Positions 36,647-48,560 of a stretch of 64,000 nucleotides of DNA are shown piece by piece. Source of the stretch: Onchidella celtica (Eukaryota; Mollusca; Gastropoda; Systellommatophora; Onchidiidae). The position numbers were made by a program, and so were the translations under genes. Each line of letters opens with the position of its first letter. Position 1 is the first letter of the stretch. A model generated the notes under the pieces. It did not search any database. It was not told the origin of the DNA and worked only from the letters and a program-made list of their open reading frames with translations. The stretch covers positions 83,588,677 through 83,652,676 of the forward strand of contig OZ007567.1 in NCBI GenBank assembly GCA_963931925.1, given 5' to 3'.

Positions 36647-38922
36647 TTTGGAGTGACGATCAACAGGCGGCATTTGATCAGTTAAAAGATCTCGTAGTTG
36701 ACGCACCAGTTCTAGCTTATGCCGATTACTCTAAAGATTTCATTCTTCACACTGATGCTTCATCTGAGGCAATAGGTGCTGTTTTGTACCAGGAACAGGA
36801 TGGCAAGAAACGTGTGATAGCGTTTGCAAGTAGAGGTCTTTCTAAGTCTGAGAGAAATTATCCTGCCCATAAACTTGAATTTCTCGCCTTAAAATGGGCT
36901 GTTACTGAGAAATTTTATGATTATTTATATGGAAACAAATTCTGTGTGTACACTGATAATAACCCACTGACTTATGTAATGACCTCAGCTAAGCTTGATG
37001 CTACTGGTCACAGATGGGTTGCGCACCTCTCGGAATTTGATTTCGAATTGAAGTGCAAACCAGGAAAGTGTAATCGAGATGCGGATGGTTTGTCTCGGAT
37101 TAAATGGCCATGCACTGTCCATAGTAATGTAATTCAAGCAGCCCTACAGGGTTCTACTGTTGACACATCCTTGAGTGATATTTTGGATAGTGGCACAGAT
37201 TTAGAAGATAGGGAGGCTGATAACATTCCTGACAATTCAGCCTTGTTTGAACAGGCCGACACAAAAATTGACTGGGCCAACGCTCAGCAATATGACAGAA
37301 ATATTAATGAAGTGATATCGTGCATAGAAGGATCCGTATCAAAGTCGAAGTGCACTACGGGTGCAAGGCAACTTCTGAAAGAGGGAAGTAAGCTGAAAAT
37401 GAAAGAAGGTGTATTGTATAGGCAATGTCATGAACATGATAATACCTTCTTCCAGTTGGTGTTGCCTGTGGCTTTCCGCCAGAAAGCTTTGAAGGGAGTT
37501 CATGATGATTGTGGACACCTTGGAATTGATAAGACTTTGGATCTTTTACGTAGGCGATTCTTCTGGCCTGGCATGTCACAGGACGTGAAAAGATATATTG
37601 CTTCGTGTAAACGTTGTGTCTGCAGGAAGGCAGATACACATCAGCGGGCTCCTCTCGTAAGCATTACGACAAGTCAGCCTATGGAATTAGTTTGCATTGA
37701 TTATCTGTCTCTTGAACCTTGCTCAGGAGGGATAGAAAATATACTTGTCATCACTGATCATTTCAGTAAATATGCACAAGCCATACCGACGCGTAATCAA
37801 ACAACACAAACAACTGCGAAAGTCTTGTTTGATAATTTTATTGTTCATTACGGTCTACCCGCTAGACTTCATTCAGACCAAGGACGAGCCTTTGAAAGCG
37901 GAGTCATTCAATCTCTATGTCAGATCACAGGTATTAAAAAGTCCAGAACAACACCTTACCATGCCCAAGGCAATGGTCAGACCGAGCGTTTCATTCGCAC
38001 ACTGCTGGACATGCTCGGCACTTTGGCTGATGAACACAAAGCAAATTGGAAAGCTTTTGTACCTCAAATGACACACGCTTACAACTGTACCCGACATGCT
38101 TCCACGGGCTATTCACCGTATTTTCTTATGTTCGGTCGCGAACCCAAACTTCCGATTGATCTTGAATTTGGTTTGTTAGAACAGTCGATGCCGGTACCAT
38201 CTAAATCCTACCCTGATTATGTGAAAAATATCCAGGAACGTCTGGACTATGCTTATAGATCAGCTCTTAAAGCCTCCGAAAAAGCAAAGCACTCGCAGAA
38301 ACAGTGTTATGACAGAAAGATTCGGGGAGCTACCATTCAACCAGGTGATCAAGTTCTTGTTCGAAGACTTGCCTTCACTGGGAAACATAAACTAGCAGAC
38401 AGATGGCATTCCGATGTTTATGTAGTATTACAAAGACCTAATTTAGACATTCCCGTATATGTCGTGCAAAAGGCTGACGGTCAAGGTCCTAAAAAGACAT
38501 TACACCGAAATTTGTTGCTACCCTTCACACCGAGAGAGGTTGGCGAGCAACCTGATATTGATAAGGTGTCTGCTGTAGGTCGCGCCCCACGAAAATGCGA
38601 GAGGTCCGTCGCGAATTTGCGAGAGCGACATGAGTCTTCTCCTTCAGATTCAGAGCAAAGTATTTGCGTTATCGAACGGTCAGACTTAGAGGCGAACGCA
38701 GTTCGAATGTCAGGCACTGATGACCATCTGTCATCCAACCACGACATTAGTTCTCTGGCAGATTCTGAGTCCAGTGAGACTCCGGTAGAAATTCGGTCGC
38801 CTAGACGACGACGAAGGCCAAGATGGATGACATCTGGTGACTTCGTTATTTCACAACAATTAAGAACTTTAAGAGATAAAGTTCGGGACTCTTTTATTTT
38901 CCGTAAATTCCGTAGACATTAA
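36550..38922 (+). pseudogene. pol: Pol 3' part: RNase H and integrase
   Basis: This is the continuation of pol in the shifted frame; the first internal ATG is at 36784. RNase H shows HTDASSEAIGAVLYQ and YTDNNPLTYV. Integrase has an H2C2 zinc domain (HDDCGHLGIDKT to CKRC). Its DDE core, counted from 36784, is D306 (CIDYL), D365 (HSDQG) and E401 (NGQTERF), with the typical 35-residue spacing between the last two. A C-terminal GPY/F-like module follows. The last 110 residues are basic and serine-rich without a clear chromodomain. Catalytic residues are intact; only the upstream frameshift separates it from RT. Confidence 0.9.
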
Positions 38923-39053
38923 TGGTATGCATGATCCCAGTTGACTTGTCCGAGACCTCAGATGTGTCTTAAGGTTTCAGTTAGGTGGTTTTGTTCTTAT
39001 TTCGTTCTTTTTTATTCCATTCTGAGCAAAAATCGGGACGTTTTTTTGTGTTC

Positions 39054-39064
39054 AGGGGGGAGTA
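39054..39064 (+). promoter_or_regulatory. Polypurine tract
   Basis: AGGGGGGAGTA lies immediately before the 3' LTR, the expected plus-strand primer site. Confidence 0.8.
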
Positions 39065-39464
39065 TGTGGTATGTGGTATTTTGGGATTCAGTATTTTGTC
39101 TTAAAGGAGCGTAGGAGCGTGTTCCAATCACAGTGCTTAACTATGAGCGGCAGTTAGACTGACCCGCCCCCAAGACCGTGGGAGGATGGGAAAGAATCGT
39201 ATAAAACCCCGGGCCTGTCAAGCCCCAAGCACTGCGTCTCTTCCCCCAGTCGAGAGCAGGTGTGTGTGTTATTGAATAAACGTCTTTTGTGCCCTACAAT
39301 AGACTTCTATTCTTCTTTGACAGTGTGAGCAGTTTTACCGCCCTGGCACGAACCGAGTGAATGTTGCGGCCTAACCAGCCGCAGTAACAAGAGTGAACCC
39401 GCATGAATGGTTCATCTACACCATATCTACACCTTCACTCCCACCCTAACACCATCTTGTTACA
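39065..39464 (+). repeat. 3' LTR
   Basis: 400 bp, identical to the 5' LTR except for about three substitutions (for example GTAGGTGCG against GTAGGAGCG). Confidence 0.93.
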
Positions 39465-39589
39465 TTATTATCAAAGTGACACACTGGGTGCATAACACCA
39501 GTGCCTGGAACATCCCAAATCCCAGACATTTGCGACTAATTAGAGAGGATGACAATTATATAATTTTATGTAAATTATTCCCAGCCGGC

Positions 39590-40045
39590 ACCCCTATGAC
39601 AAACCGACGTAGATTTCCGTAGGGTTGGGACCCACACCGCGCCTTGTCCTTTCTGAACAATGCTATGGGATCTACAGCTTGATTTAGAAACTTTTATACT
39701 CACATACAAAACTCTTTTCATATCCACACAAAACAATTTTTGAGACCTTTACCAATGTAATAAAATTTATACGAACACGTTTAATTCCACTCGTGAAATT
39801 TAAATTGATGAAGTTCTGACTACTAAACATACATAAAATATCCTAACAGACCGTGAAAGGCCCAAAGTGGCTGTCATTGTGCCGATGCGCCGTAAAACCT
39901 TAACTCAAACTCAAACTCAAAACCCGTAGGGTTGGTAGGATTACCGGAGGAGCAGTTTCCCTACATCAGACAGGAGTCGAGAAGATGTCGTGACCAGCAG
40001 ATCTATGTAGGAATGATGATATTCCTTTGACCTCAATCCTATGCG
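39590..40045 (+). repeat. Dispersed repeat, copy B, split by an insertion
   Basis: Collinear with 4170-4385. The similarity stops at 39628 and resumes after 39924, exactly the borders of the retroposed element described next. Confidence 0.55.
39629..39923 (+). mobile_element. SINE-like retroposon, 295 bp, 12-bp target duplication
   Basis: CCGTAGGGTTGG occurs at 39617-39628 and 39924-39935, a perfect target-site duplication. The insert ends in a (TCAAAC)n-type tail. The last 65 bp before the tail (near 39851-39915, with AAAGTGGCTGTCATTGTGCC) recur at about 58281-58345, so the 3' end belongs to a dispersed family. No tRNA promoter boxes are evident at its 5' end; it may be a truncated LINE 3' end. 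Confidence 0.72.
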
Positions 40046-40054
40046 CCGGTGTGA

Positions 40055-40150
40055 CATCCTGGAATATCCCCCATCCTATTTTAACCCCCACCCCCCGATA
40101 ATCTAGGATACCCTAGAACATCCCCCTCTATTCTAAAGTTTCCCCCAGCT
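40055..40150. repeat. C-rich ATCCCCC repeat
   Basis: A short array related to the 51890-52085 array; both contain CCCCCATCCTATTTTAACCC. Confidence 0.6.
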
Positions 40151-40744
40151 CGATTACACTTTCTTTAGCAGTGGTTCCCAACCTTTTTTCAGGAGATCGC
40201 CCTTAGACTCCGAATTTTCGTTCATCGCCCACTTCCTCCCCCCTATCTCCCGGAAAAAAAAGGACAACAAGCATGCTGATGATTCATTATAAAGCAGAAA
40301 CCATTCTTTATCAAATCCACTAAATGCCCTTTGCTCGGCTTTGGTGACAGGCAACTTTGCAACATTAGAGGATTGATAACAAAGAAGACTGGGGACGCTG
40401 GGCCAATTACATCTTCGGACTTGGGCAGCCAGTCCTTGGAGCTGTTTGGAATATTTCTGAGATGGATGTGTGACTAAAGCAATGGAGAAGGGGGTTAAGT
40501 CGGCTGGCTTCTCCAAATGACAGCTATCAGAATTGACAACAGTGATAGACTTTCCTGAAGCTGGTGGTGTAATCTTCAGTAACATCCTCCACAATGTTGC
40601 TTCGAAGGGGGAAATTCTATTAGTTTGCAAATCCCTCATCAGCACTAGTTTCGTTACTGCTGTGTCACCATGCTTGACGTGCAATCATCATCATTATTGC
40701 CTGTCTCACCCTGGATCAGGGTATAGGCCACCAACAAACCCTTT

Positions 40745-42541
40745 CTATCCCTCTCTATCATGGGCCAGCCTCTTTACATTATTCCAAGTCTTTCCGCTTC
40801 GTTGCACATCTTTTTCTCTGGCTCTTCTCCACGTTCCGCGCGGCCTTCCTCTTGATCTCTTGCCCTGGGGATTCCAATCCAATACCTTCTTCGTGATGCT
40901 GTTTCCTGGCCTCCTGAGAGTGTGGCCGATCCATCTCCATCGCCTCCTACCAATTTCCTCTCTGACTGGGCTCTGTCTAGTTCTTTTCCATACAATTTCA
41001 TTGCTGACCTTGTCTGTCCATCTGATCTTAAGTAGCTTCCTCAAACATCTGTTGATGAAAACTTGGATTCTCTTTATGCAGGCCTGGGACGCATTCCAAG
41101 TCTCACATCCATACAACAGGACTGACTTCACGTTCGAGTTGAATATCCTCAGCTTTGTTTTTAGAGATATATCCTTGGTTCTCCAAATCTTGCTTAAGGG
41201 CGTGAAAGCTGCCTGTGCCTTTCCAATTCGTGCTTTGACTTCTGCCTCTGTTCCTCCCTTATTGTCAATGATACTACCAAGATAGCAGAAGGACTCTACA
41301 TCTTCCAGTGGTTGATCTCCTACTCTGACTTGTTCGCTTGGGGGTGCAACAATTTTTAGGACCTTCGACTTCGCAGGATGTATCATCAATCCAATAGATT
41401 CTGAAATTTTGTTTAGAGCTGTAGTCTTTGCTTGCATCTGGTCGTGTGTGTGCGACAATAGTGCCAAGTCATCTGCAAAATCTAGATCGTCCAGCTGTGT
41501 CCATGGGGTCCATTGTATGCCATTTCTTCCTCCGCTGGTGGTTTCTTTCATAAGCCAATCAATCGCCAGAATAAACAGAAACGGGGACAGCAAACAACCC
41601 TGCCTAACACCAGTCTTGATATCAAAGCTGTCAGTAAGCTCACCATCGTGTACGACTCTGCAACTTGTCCCCTCGTCTCAATATTCTCCACAGTGTCTCT
41701 CTATCGATGCTATCAAAGGCCTTCTCGTAGTCAAGGAAGTTCACTATCAGTTGGGAGTTCCACTCTAGCGACTGCTCTACTATGATTCTCAGCGTGGCGA
41801 TCTGGTCGGTGGTTGATCGATTACTCCTGAAACCAGCTTGCTCCTCACGAAGTTTTGGGTCTGTTGCATTCTGTATTCGCTTGAGAATAATCCGATTGAA
41901 AACCTTTCCTGGGATGGAGAGAAGTGTGACTCCTCTGTAGTTACTACAATTGCTGAGGTCCCCTTTTTTTGGAAGCTTCACGAGGTGTCCTTCCTTCCAG
42001 TCCTTTGGAAACTTGCCTCCGATCCAAATCCTCGAGAATAGTGAGTGCAGACCCTCTGCAGCCCCAGCAGCATCTGCCTTCAGCGCCTGTGGTGGAATCT
42101 GTGGCCGTATGCATAATCAATGCGTAAACTAAAGTAAATACGTTGACTGGTGTTAACGCAAGAAATGAATACAATTTCTCGTGTTAACACCAGTCAATGT
42201 ATTTACTTTAGTTCACGCATTGATTATGCATACGGCCTCTGGTCTGGTCCAGCTGCCTTGCCTCGATTTAACTGCTTAGTCGGAGGGTCGCAACTGATCG
42301 GTAAATCATTTCTTGCGGGTAGAATGTTGGGTGGGTTGCTTGGTGGAGGTCTGTTCAAGAGGCTGCTAAAATGTTCTATCCATCTTTTTGCCTGAGCTTC
42401 CTTTCCAAAAATAGCCTTCCTGTTGTAATCCTTGACAGGAACTTCAGGTTTTCCATATTTTCCAGCAAGAGTCTTTGTAGTCTGGTAGAGGATCCTCATG
42501 TGCCTTCCTGTTGCTGCCTTCTCTGCTTTCTCTGCTAACAT
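40745..42541 (-). pseudogene. LINE reverse transcriptase, degenerate
   Basis: Three collinear pieces on the minus strand. At 42541-42242 is the linker, ending GKAAGPDQ, where the MITE interrupts. At 42100-41650 are the RT fingers and palm, with the YRGVTLL and DYEKAFDS motifs. At 41650-40745 is the rest, with LSPFLFILAIDWLM, the catalytic FADD box (LDFADDLALLSH) and a basic C-terminus (RRRWRWIGHTLRRPG). The second and third pieces are in different frames, and residues expected between WRILRR and the VVHDGELTDSF stretch are missing, so a short deletion is likely near 41660. Confidence 0.85.
42103..42237. mobile_element. 135-bp foldback MITE inside the LINE
   Basis: Two 57-bp arms, starting GGCCGTATGCATAATCAATG, are inverted copies with only three mismatches around a 21-base loop. 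TCTG lies at 42098-42101 and again at 42238-42241, a likely target duplication (one extra T at the left edge). The LINE reads on without it (GPDQ then IPPQ), which proves an insertion. Confidence 0.88.
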
Positions 42542-42593
42542 TCCTATGAACTCCTCTTTGTCTTTTTAAATTGATTTTTTGACCTCTTTAGCT

Positions 42594-43785
42594 TGTCACA
42601 AATCCCAGACTGGGAGATGTAATAGTTTATGACAGGACAACAATCACGAACAAGCAAGTTTAACACTTAACAAAACGACCCACCAGACTCACACATTTAT
42701 TAAACATAATTATACAGATAATAGCGCAATTACATACATTATATTATTGAAATCAACTGCCGTACAACGGCCTTATTCTCACACACACTCTCCCTCGGAT
42801 CCACAATCCGGTAGTTACTCCTAAAGGCACTTCGGCCTCAGCCTCTCCCCTCAGGGTCTTAATAGCACATTAATAATTCACTGGCACCGCAGTCTCTCAA
42901 TATCGCCTTCCTATTGTCATACACCTTAGCACTCCCCTAGCACCTCAGCAGGGCAATAACACATTATCATTTCAATAGACATTATCATTCCACCAGTACA
43001 GTATTAGTTCCCTAGCCCCTCAACATGGCAATAGTGCATTATCACATTCACGCTCATATCTACGTCCCTGTCCGTGGCCTGACTGCCACGACTTTATGTG
43101 CCTCTACTGTCCTGCACTGACAGCCTCACTTCTGGCCTATGTGTGGCCTCCGGCCCTATGCTGGCCTATCCCCTGTGCTCATCGAGGTGGCTCTGCGGCC
43201 CGTCCTCGACACCTACAAGAATAACATTACATTGGTATAATACCCTACCATTTCTATTCACTCCACCTCTCCTTACAACCCATGAAGCGTACACACACTA
43301 GTTCACCTTTCACTCACCACACATCTTACGGTAACACACCTCCATCGGAGTACACACTACTCACTCGCGCTACAAATCCATGAACTCACTTTCATCTATC
43401 GCTCGTGGCGCACATTGCTACATCCAATATCAAGGACTTCCACATTCCTCACATATACTTATTTACATCATGGTAATAGACGAATATAATATAATACATC
43501 AATCATAATAATCAATCAACGTTCTACATACCAGTCATCACTGGAAAGACTCTCTCACTAGTCTTCTCGACTGCTCCCCTTATGTCTGCCCGATGGGCTC
43601 TTATTCACAGGTCCGTTCCGTAGGACCTTCTAACTTGCAGTGATAGTAATACAGCGCTTTCGCCTCATTCAGACCCCCCCCACTACTCACGACAGCACGC
43701 TTAACTTACTTGTCCCCGTGAGCCCTTCTTACTCTACACCCGCTCTGTAGCAATCCCCTTAATTGCACTCACTCCACTCGTGACA
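42594..43785 (-). repeat. 3' LTR of the Gmr1-type element
   Basis: 1192 bp. Its outer ends form a 6-bp inverted repeat TGTCAC/GTGACA. Confidence 0.92.
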
Positions 43786-43799
43786 TCATCCCCCACCCC
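43786..43799 (-). promoter_or_regulatory. Polypurine tract of the Gmr1-type element
   Basis: On the minus strand GGGGTGGGGGATGA directly precedes the 3' LTR. Confidence 0.75.
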
Positions 43800-44140
43800 A
43801 AAAAAATTAATGCAATTAATTTCAAATCGCATCAAGATGACTGTCAACGAGTGGGCGTGAGCAATACCTACACTAAAAAAAAAAACTAGCAGTTCCCCTA
43901 GTATATAGAATACCGAAATCAGGGGAAAATATGGGGATCAATATGGCCTGCAATATGCATATATGTGTCACATCATGAATAGCTAACTAACCACAATACT
44001 TAATACAGAATCAAAAACCAATCAAACTATCAACCATTCTTCATATCATATTTATAATGTCAATATTTTAAAGTCGACTCATTCACACAGATCCTGTCAA
44101 TGTTCCTGTCCTTTGATGTATAAGCTCGTGAAATCTTCCC

Positions 44141-45025
44141 CTAGGCTCGACTAAGGTAGTCGGCGATATGATTGCTGGTTCCTGGAATTGGTTGAATAAC
44201 GAAGGTATACGGCTGCAAAGCCAATGCCCATCTAGACAAGCGTGGGCTGGACGAACGATTCTTCGACAAAAATGTCAGTGGCTTGTGGTCTGTCTGGATA
44301 CAAAATTCTCGTCCCATGAGATAACGTCCTAGTTTCTGGACGGACCAGACAATGGCAAGACACTCACGCTCTATCACAGAATACTTTCTTTCTCTCTGCA
44401 ATAACTTCCTACTGACATAACATACAGGATGGAGACATTCGTCCTTCTCCTGTAGAAGACAAGCGCCGACACCAGAGTCCGACGCATCCGTTCTGAGGAT
44501 AAAATTTGATCGAAAATCGAGTAATATCAGAATGGGTGACGATGATAATGCTGTCACCAAATTATCAAATGATGTCTGACATTCAGACGTCCACTGGACC
44601 TTATCGGGTTGTCCCTTCTTAGTAAGGTCAGTAAGAGAAGATGACAAGGAGGAAAAATTTGGAATGAACTTTCTGTAATAATTTAAAATTCCCACTAAGC
44701 TTCTGACTTGTTTCTTTGTTTTAGGGATTTGCAACCCTACTAATTTGTCAATTTTTGTTACTTCAGGTCTCTGAACACCTCTACCCACAATATGTCCTAA
44801 GAATATTATCTCTGGACATGCCAAATCCATCTTTGCGGGTTTAGCAGTTAACCAAAAATGACGTAATCGTTGAAAAATTACTGTTAGTGTCTGAATATGA
44901 TCAGACCATGTCGACGTATGGCATGCTATATCGTCAAAGAATGACACGACATTAGGTATGTCCTTTAATACCAGTATGAGAATACAGATACTCTGGTCTC
45001 TCATGAAACCTCTGCAGCATATCAA
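44141..45025 (-). pseudogene. pol: RT C-terminal part and RNase H of the Gmr1-type element
   Basis: The frame enters RT only at its last third: VVSFFDDIACH is the catalytic box (normally YxDD, here FFDD), followed by the thumb (IIFLGHIVG) and the connection (GILNYYRKFIPNF). RNase H follows with ILRTDASDSGVGACLLQ, the VIERECLAIVW helix and QTDHKPLTFL. It ends at ADYLSRA with a stop near 44141. The RT fingers and most of the palm are absent; the junction with the upstream frame lies near 44970-45000. No integrase follows RNase H, unlike the standard Ty3/gypsy order. Confidence 0.88.
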
Positions 45026-47624
45026 CGTGGAAAACCTTTACTGATCCATCAATGTGGATAGCGTAATCTACCTTCGAAACAATTCGCTCAATAACATAAG
45101 GACCTTTCCATGTCATCAATAACTTATTATGGTCCGTAGGTAACAACAATAGGATCTTGTCTCCTGGCTTAAAAATTCTCAGTTTGGACCCTCTATCTTT
45201 ATAGTTCTTTGCTCTTGCTGAAGCGATACTAGACGCTTCTTCTGCTATAGTGCGCGCTGAAGATAATCTTTCTCTTAAATCAACAAGGTCTATCGAAACC
45301 TTTTTAAACGGTTCCGAAACCGTGGGGATCTTTTGAAGAGGAGCCTGGGGTGTACGACCCTTATGCGTCGTCTTTTGGCACGCACTGCACGTCTTACAAT
45401 ATAAACGTACATCTCTGTATACTGACGGCCAATAAAAATCTTTCAGAACTCTCTGCTTGGTTCTAGCACTTCCCATATGACCCGCTAATGGAACATCATG
45501 GGCCAGACGCAATACTGTAGCAATTAACGACCGTGGCACGACGACCTGCTTTTGAACGGAAGCCACTGTGACGTACATACGGAACAGAATGCCCCCCTGG
45601 ACAAAAAAAGAAGATGACCCGTTTTTATATCTCCTCGTTTTCTCGGTTCGCGCTTCCCCAAAACATGGGTTTAATGATGGATCCTCCCTTTGTAATCTCG
45701 CCAAGCGCTCTGGCGTGATATCTAGGTTGACCGCTGGCGTCGCCAAAGGTCTAATCTTATCTTTATCAGCTACCCGTCGACGTGTTTCGACCGCGGCGCA
45801 AAAGTCAATACCTTTTGATTGCGACCATGCTTGCACGTTCTCATCGGAAGGGGAAACTACCCGTGATACATTCCCAATGATGAGCTGGGCGCCTGGAAAA
45901 CAACCAACGACTGCCTCGACTTCCCCGCTAAGGAAAGGTGTATCTATCATTATTCTTGCCATGGGCAATTTCTCAATGGCCCCCGAAAATTGGATGCACG
46001 GGACAGTCTCACCTGTAAGCTGTGAATCCCGAATGCAGTCTCTATGCACTCCCACAACGGTAGATCCTGTATCTCGTAAAACCGAGACCGGTTCGTCCCC
46101 AACAAACCCCGGATAAACCCTAAGACCACCTCCTGTATGACATGAATTTATAACGGGGATCTTTCTCCCACAAGGTAAAACACCGGAAGATAATAACTTC
46201 TCACAACTGGGACACTTAGAATACTGTCCGCCTCCGTTGTCCGATGTAACACACGCAGCCGCATGATGAAATTTATTTGGGGAACATGGACTGGAGCTAC
46301 TGTCCGCGTTCGCCGCTATCCTACCTGCAGGGCAATTCACGCTAATGTGATCTGCTCTACCGCAGTTCCAACACTTCGCGGCCCTACACTCGCGTGAAAA
46401 GTGACCCACGCGTCCGCAAGTCCAACACTCCGCTCCCTGTGCTGCACTAGGCCTGGGTCCCCGTGACCCATCGCGACCGGAACTAGAGTCCCTATGCCGT
46501 CGGTCATCGGCAAAGGTCACAAATCGCCCCCGGCCATTACCGCGACTTAGCCCTCCTGCTCGGTCAAACTTACCGGATCCATATGCCGGTGATTGGTGAT
46601 AGCCCCTACGCTGCCCCTGGGCTTGCCCACTATTGGCACCACGCTGACGCGACCTGTCCCCAAGTCCTGCCGGCGACCCTTCGACAACGGCGACGTACCC
46701 AGCATCTTGGACGTACGCCCTGGCGACTGGTTTGGACGGATGTGCCGTACGGTATGCTTCCGCCAACTTAGACGCCTCCTGCACCGTCGCGGGTTCGTTC
46801 TCTTTCAGGAAAGCCACCAGATCTTTATGGCACGACGCGTACAGCTGGTCACGGATCATTAAGTCTTTCAGTTTAGCAAAATCCGCGCCCACATGCGCCA
46901 AGTCTACCCAGTTCGCGAAATACTCCGTTAGTCTCGCGACGAAGGCAGCAAAGTCCTCCCTGGTATCTGCACGTGCCCGCCTAAACTGCTCCCGGAAATA
47001 TTCCTCGGTACGCGCAAATCGGCGAAGCAGCAAAGCCTTCAGCTTATCGTAATCTTGCACGTCTTCGCGCTGTAGCTCTTTAAAGTAGGTTAACGCTCGC
47101 CCCTGCAATAGAGACGCCAGGTACGTGGCCCATAATTCCTTATTTTCCCCCCATTGCAATTGTGCGTTCAGTTCGAACCTGTAAAGGAAGGCGTCTATGT
47201 CGTCCTTCCGGTCGTCGAACGTAGGGAGCTTAATCCTAACGCCACCTTTATTGTGTACCTGCCGCTCAGCCGTTTCCGCTGGCGTATTCTTCTTGAGTTC
47301 TAACTCCGCAATCTTTACTTGCGCCTCTATCTCCTTTAACTTTAACTCCCTCTCCTGAGCCTGTCTCTCCTGTTGCTGATGCAACTCCTTTAACTTTATC
47401 TCCCGTTCTTGAGCTTCTATCTCCCTTAACTTTAACTCCCTCTCCTGCTCCCGTTCCTTAGCCTCTCTTTCCTGTTCCTGAGCCTTAGCCTCTTTTTCTC
47501 GCTCTCTATCCTTAGCACGCTCATCGCGCAAATCCGCCTGCTGTTCTTTAATCCAGCCGCGTAGCTCTTCTCCCTCCAGGCCAAGTTCCTTACCCAACTT
47601 CATTAGTTGTTGGAGTTCCGCCAT
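44952..47624 (-). CDS. gag: Gag-protease-integrase frame of the Gmr1-type element, integrase core deleted
   Basis: 890 residues in one frame from the ATG at 47624. Residues 30-115 are a charged coiled coil (KEREQERELKLREIEAQ). A capsid-like region follows. Two CCHC knuckles lie at C400-C413 and C418-C431. An aspartic protease motif D518-T519-G520 (LRDTGSTVVGV) follows. Then comes the integrase H2C2 domain: H709, H716, C746, C749. After SIDLVD near 45280 the sequence jumps to LRERLSSARTI and the KGPYVIERI module, so the whole DDE core is missing. No frameshift separates gag from protease, unlike the other LTR element in this window. Confidence 0.9.
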   Translation of the reverse strand: MAELQQLMKLGKELGLEGEELRGWIKEQQADLRDERAKDREREKEAKAQEQEREAKEREQERELKLREIEAQEREIKLKELHQQQERQAQERELKLKEIEAQVKIAELELKKNTPAETAERQVHNKGGVRIKLPTFDDRKDDIDAFLYRFELNAQLQWGENKELWATYLASLLQGRALTYFKELQREDVQDYDKLKALLLRRFARTEEYFREQFRRARADTREDFAAFVARLTEYFANWVDLAHVGADFAKLKDLMIRDQLYASCHKDLVAFLKENEPATVQEASKLAEAYRTAHPSKPVARAYVQDAGYVAVVEGSPAGLGDRSRQRGANSGQAQGQRRGYHQSPAYGSGKFDRAGGLSRGNGRGRFVTFADDRRHRDSSSGRDGSRGPRPSAAQGAECWTCGRVGHFSRECRAAKCWNCGRADHISVNCPAGRIAANADSSSSPCSPNKFHHAAACVTSDNGGGQYSKCPSCEKLLSSGVLPCGRKIPVINSCHTGGGLRVYPGFVGDEPVSVLRDTGSTVVGVHRDCIRDSQLTGETVPCIQFSGAIEKLPMARIMIDTPFLSGEVEAVVGCFPGAQLIIGNVSRVVSPSDENVQAWSQSKGIDFCAAVETRRRVADKDKIRPLATPAVNLDITPERLARLQREDPSLNPCFGEARTEKTRRYKNGSSSFFVQGGILFRMYVTVASVQKQVVVPRSLIATVLRLAHDVPLAGHMGSARTKQRVLKDFYWPSVYRDVRLYCKTCSACQKTTHKGRTPQAPLQKIPTVSEPFKKVSIDLVDLRERLSSARTIAEEASSIASARAKNYKDRGSKLRIFKPGDKILLLLPTDHNKLLMTWKGPYVIERIVSKVDYAIHIDGSVKVFHVDMLQRFHERPEYLYSHTGIKGHT

Positions 47625-48560
47625 TTCACAGATTTATGGTTATGGTATCTATTATAAGACGACCAACCTGTCGGTATGATCACTAACGACACGACCAGAG
47701 ACCTGAGATCACACCAGATATAACAATACCCAGTTGTCTCAAATACAGTTCAGAAACTTACCTTTACAGCACAACTAATTCTATATCTATAAAATGTATA
47801 GCACTATTAATTATAAAAGAAAATAGAAACGACAAGAATGAAGAAATTCAGTAGAAAGACCACAAGGACGTCGAGGAACAACGAACCAGACTAGGACAAA
47901 GACGTAAAAAAGAAAATATAATGGAAAAAAAAATGCAATCTAACTACGCCGATTACACAACAAGGTACGAACAAGAACAGAGTCTGAAAAAAAAGAACGT
48001 ATCTACAGAAAGGTAAGAGAGGGACAAGAGAGACGTCTTCCTAAAACAACGAGGAAGATAGAACGGCACAATCTAAACAAAAATACAGGTCCCTATAGAA
48101 CTGTTCACTGTGATGAACGCGGTTCCTAGATTAGCCCACCTCCCGAAGAGGACAAACCAAGTTCACCACAGCAAACCCGCGCCACCGCCCGTATAATCGA
48201 TTACGACAAAAACAGAAAAACAGCAGAAAAAGACAGAAGAAAAGACAGCCCTCAATCCAGGGCACAAATTTTTCACTTAACTTCCACCCTTGATTTCAAT
48301 TTCTCCCCTTCCTCGGAGCTCTGGCTGCTTGACCCCTACAGGCTGGCACGCACACTCTGCAGAAATTTAAGTACACATTAATACATATTCATCAAAATAC
48401 ATGCATCAATACATATTATTATTCATAAACATACATAAATCATACCATCATGAAATTTCCATTCATCCCACGAACAAAGACAACAGCACGAATTCCTAGC
48501 ACAACAGAAAAACAACTAGATATAACGAATACACAATGTCAAAATGACCACAGGTAAACA

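Larger units (their letters stand above)
32184..39464 (+). mobile_element. Ty3/gypsy LTR retrotransposon, 7281 bp, young, one pol frameshift
   Basis: Two 400-bp LTRs (TGTGGTATG to TTGTTACA) enclose a primer-binding site, a 1.3-kb leader, gag, pol and a polypurine tract. By eye the LTRs differ at three positions, so the insertion is recent. A 4-bp target duplication TTAT lies at 32180-32183 and 39465-39468. The pol order is protease, RT, RNase H, integrase, the normal Ty3/gypsy order. There is no envelope gene. Gag and pol are linked by a -1 frameshift signal. The pol frame is broken once near 36550, so this copy is probably not autonomous. Confidence 0.93.

Noticed and set aside
38930-39050. 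Envelope gene after pol in the Ty3/gypsy element
   Set aside because: Only about 130 bases separate pol from the polypurine tract, with no frame.
40533-41285. 250-codon plus-strand frame
   Set aside because: Antisense shadow of the LINE reverse transcriptase.
43098-43301. Identical 67-codon frames at 43098-43301 and 49079-49282
   Set aside because: Both lie in the two LTR copies; duplication explains the identity, and they run against the element's coding strand.
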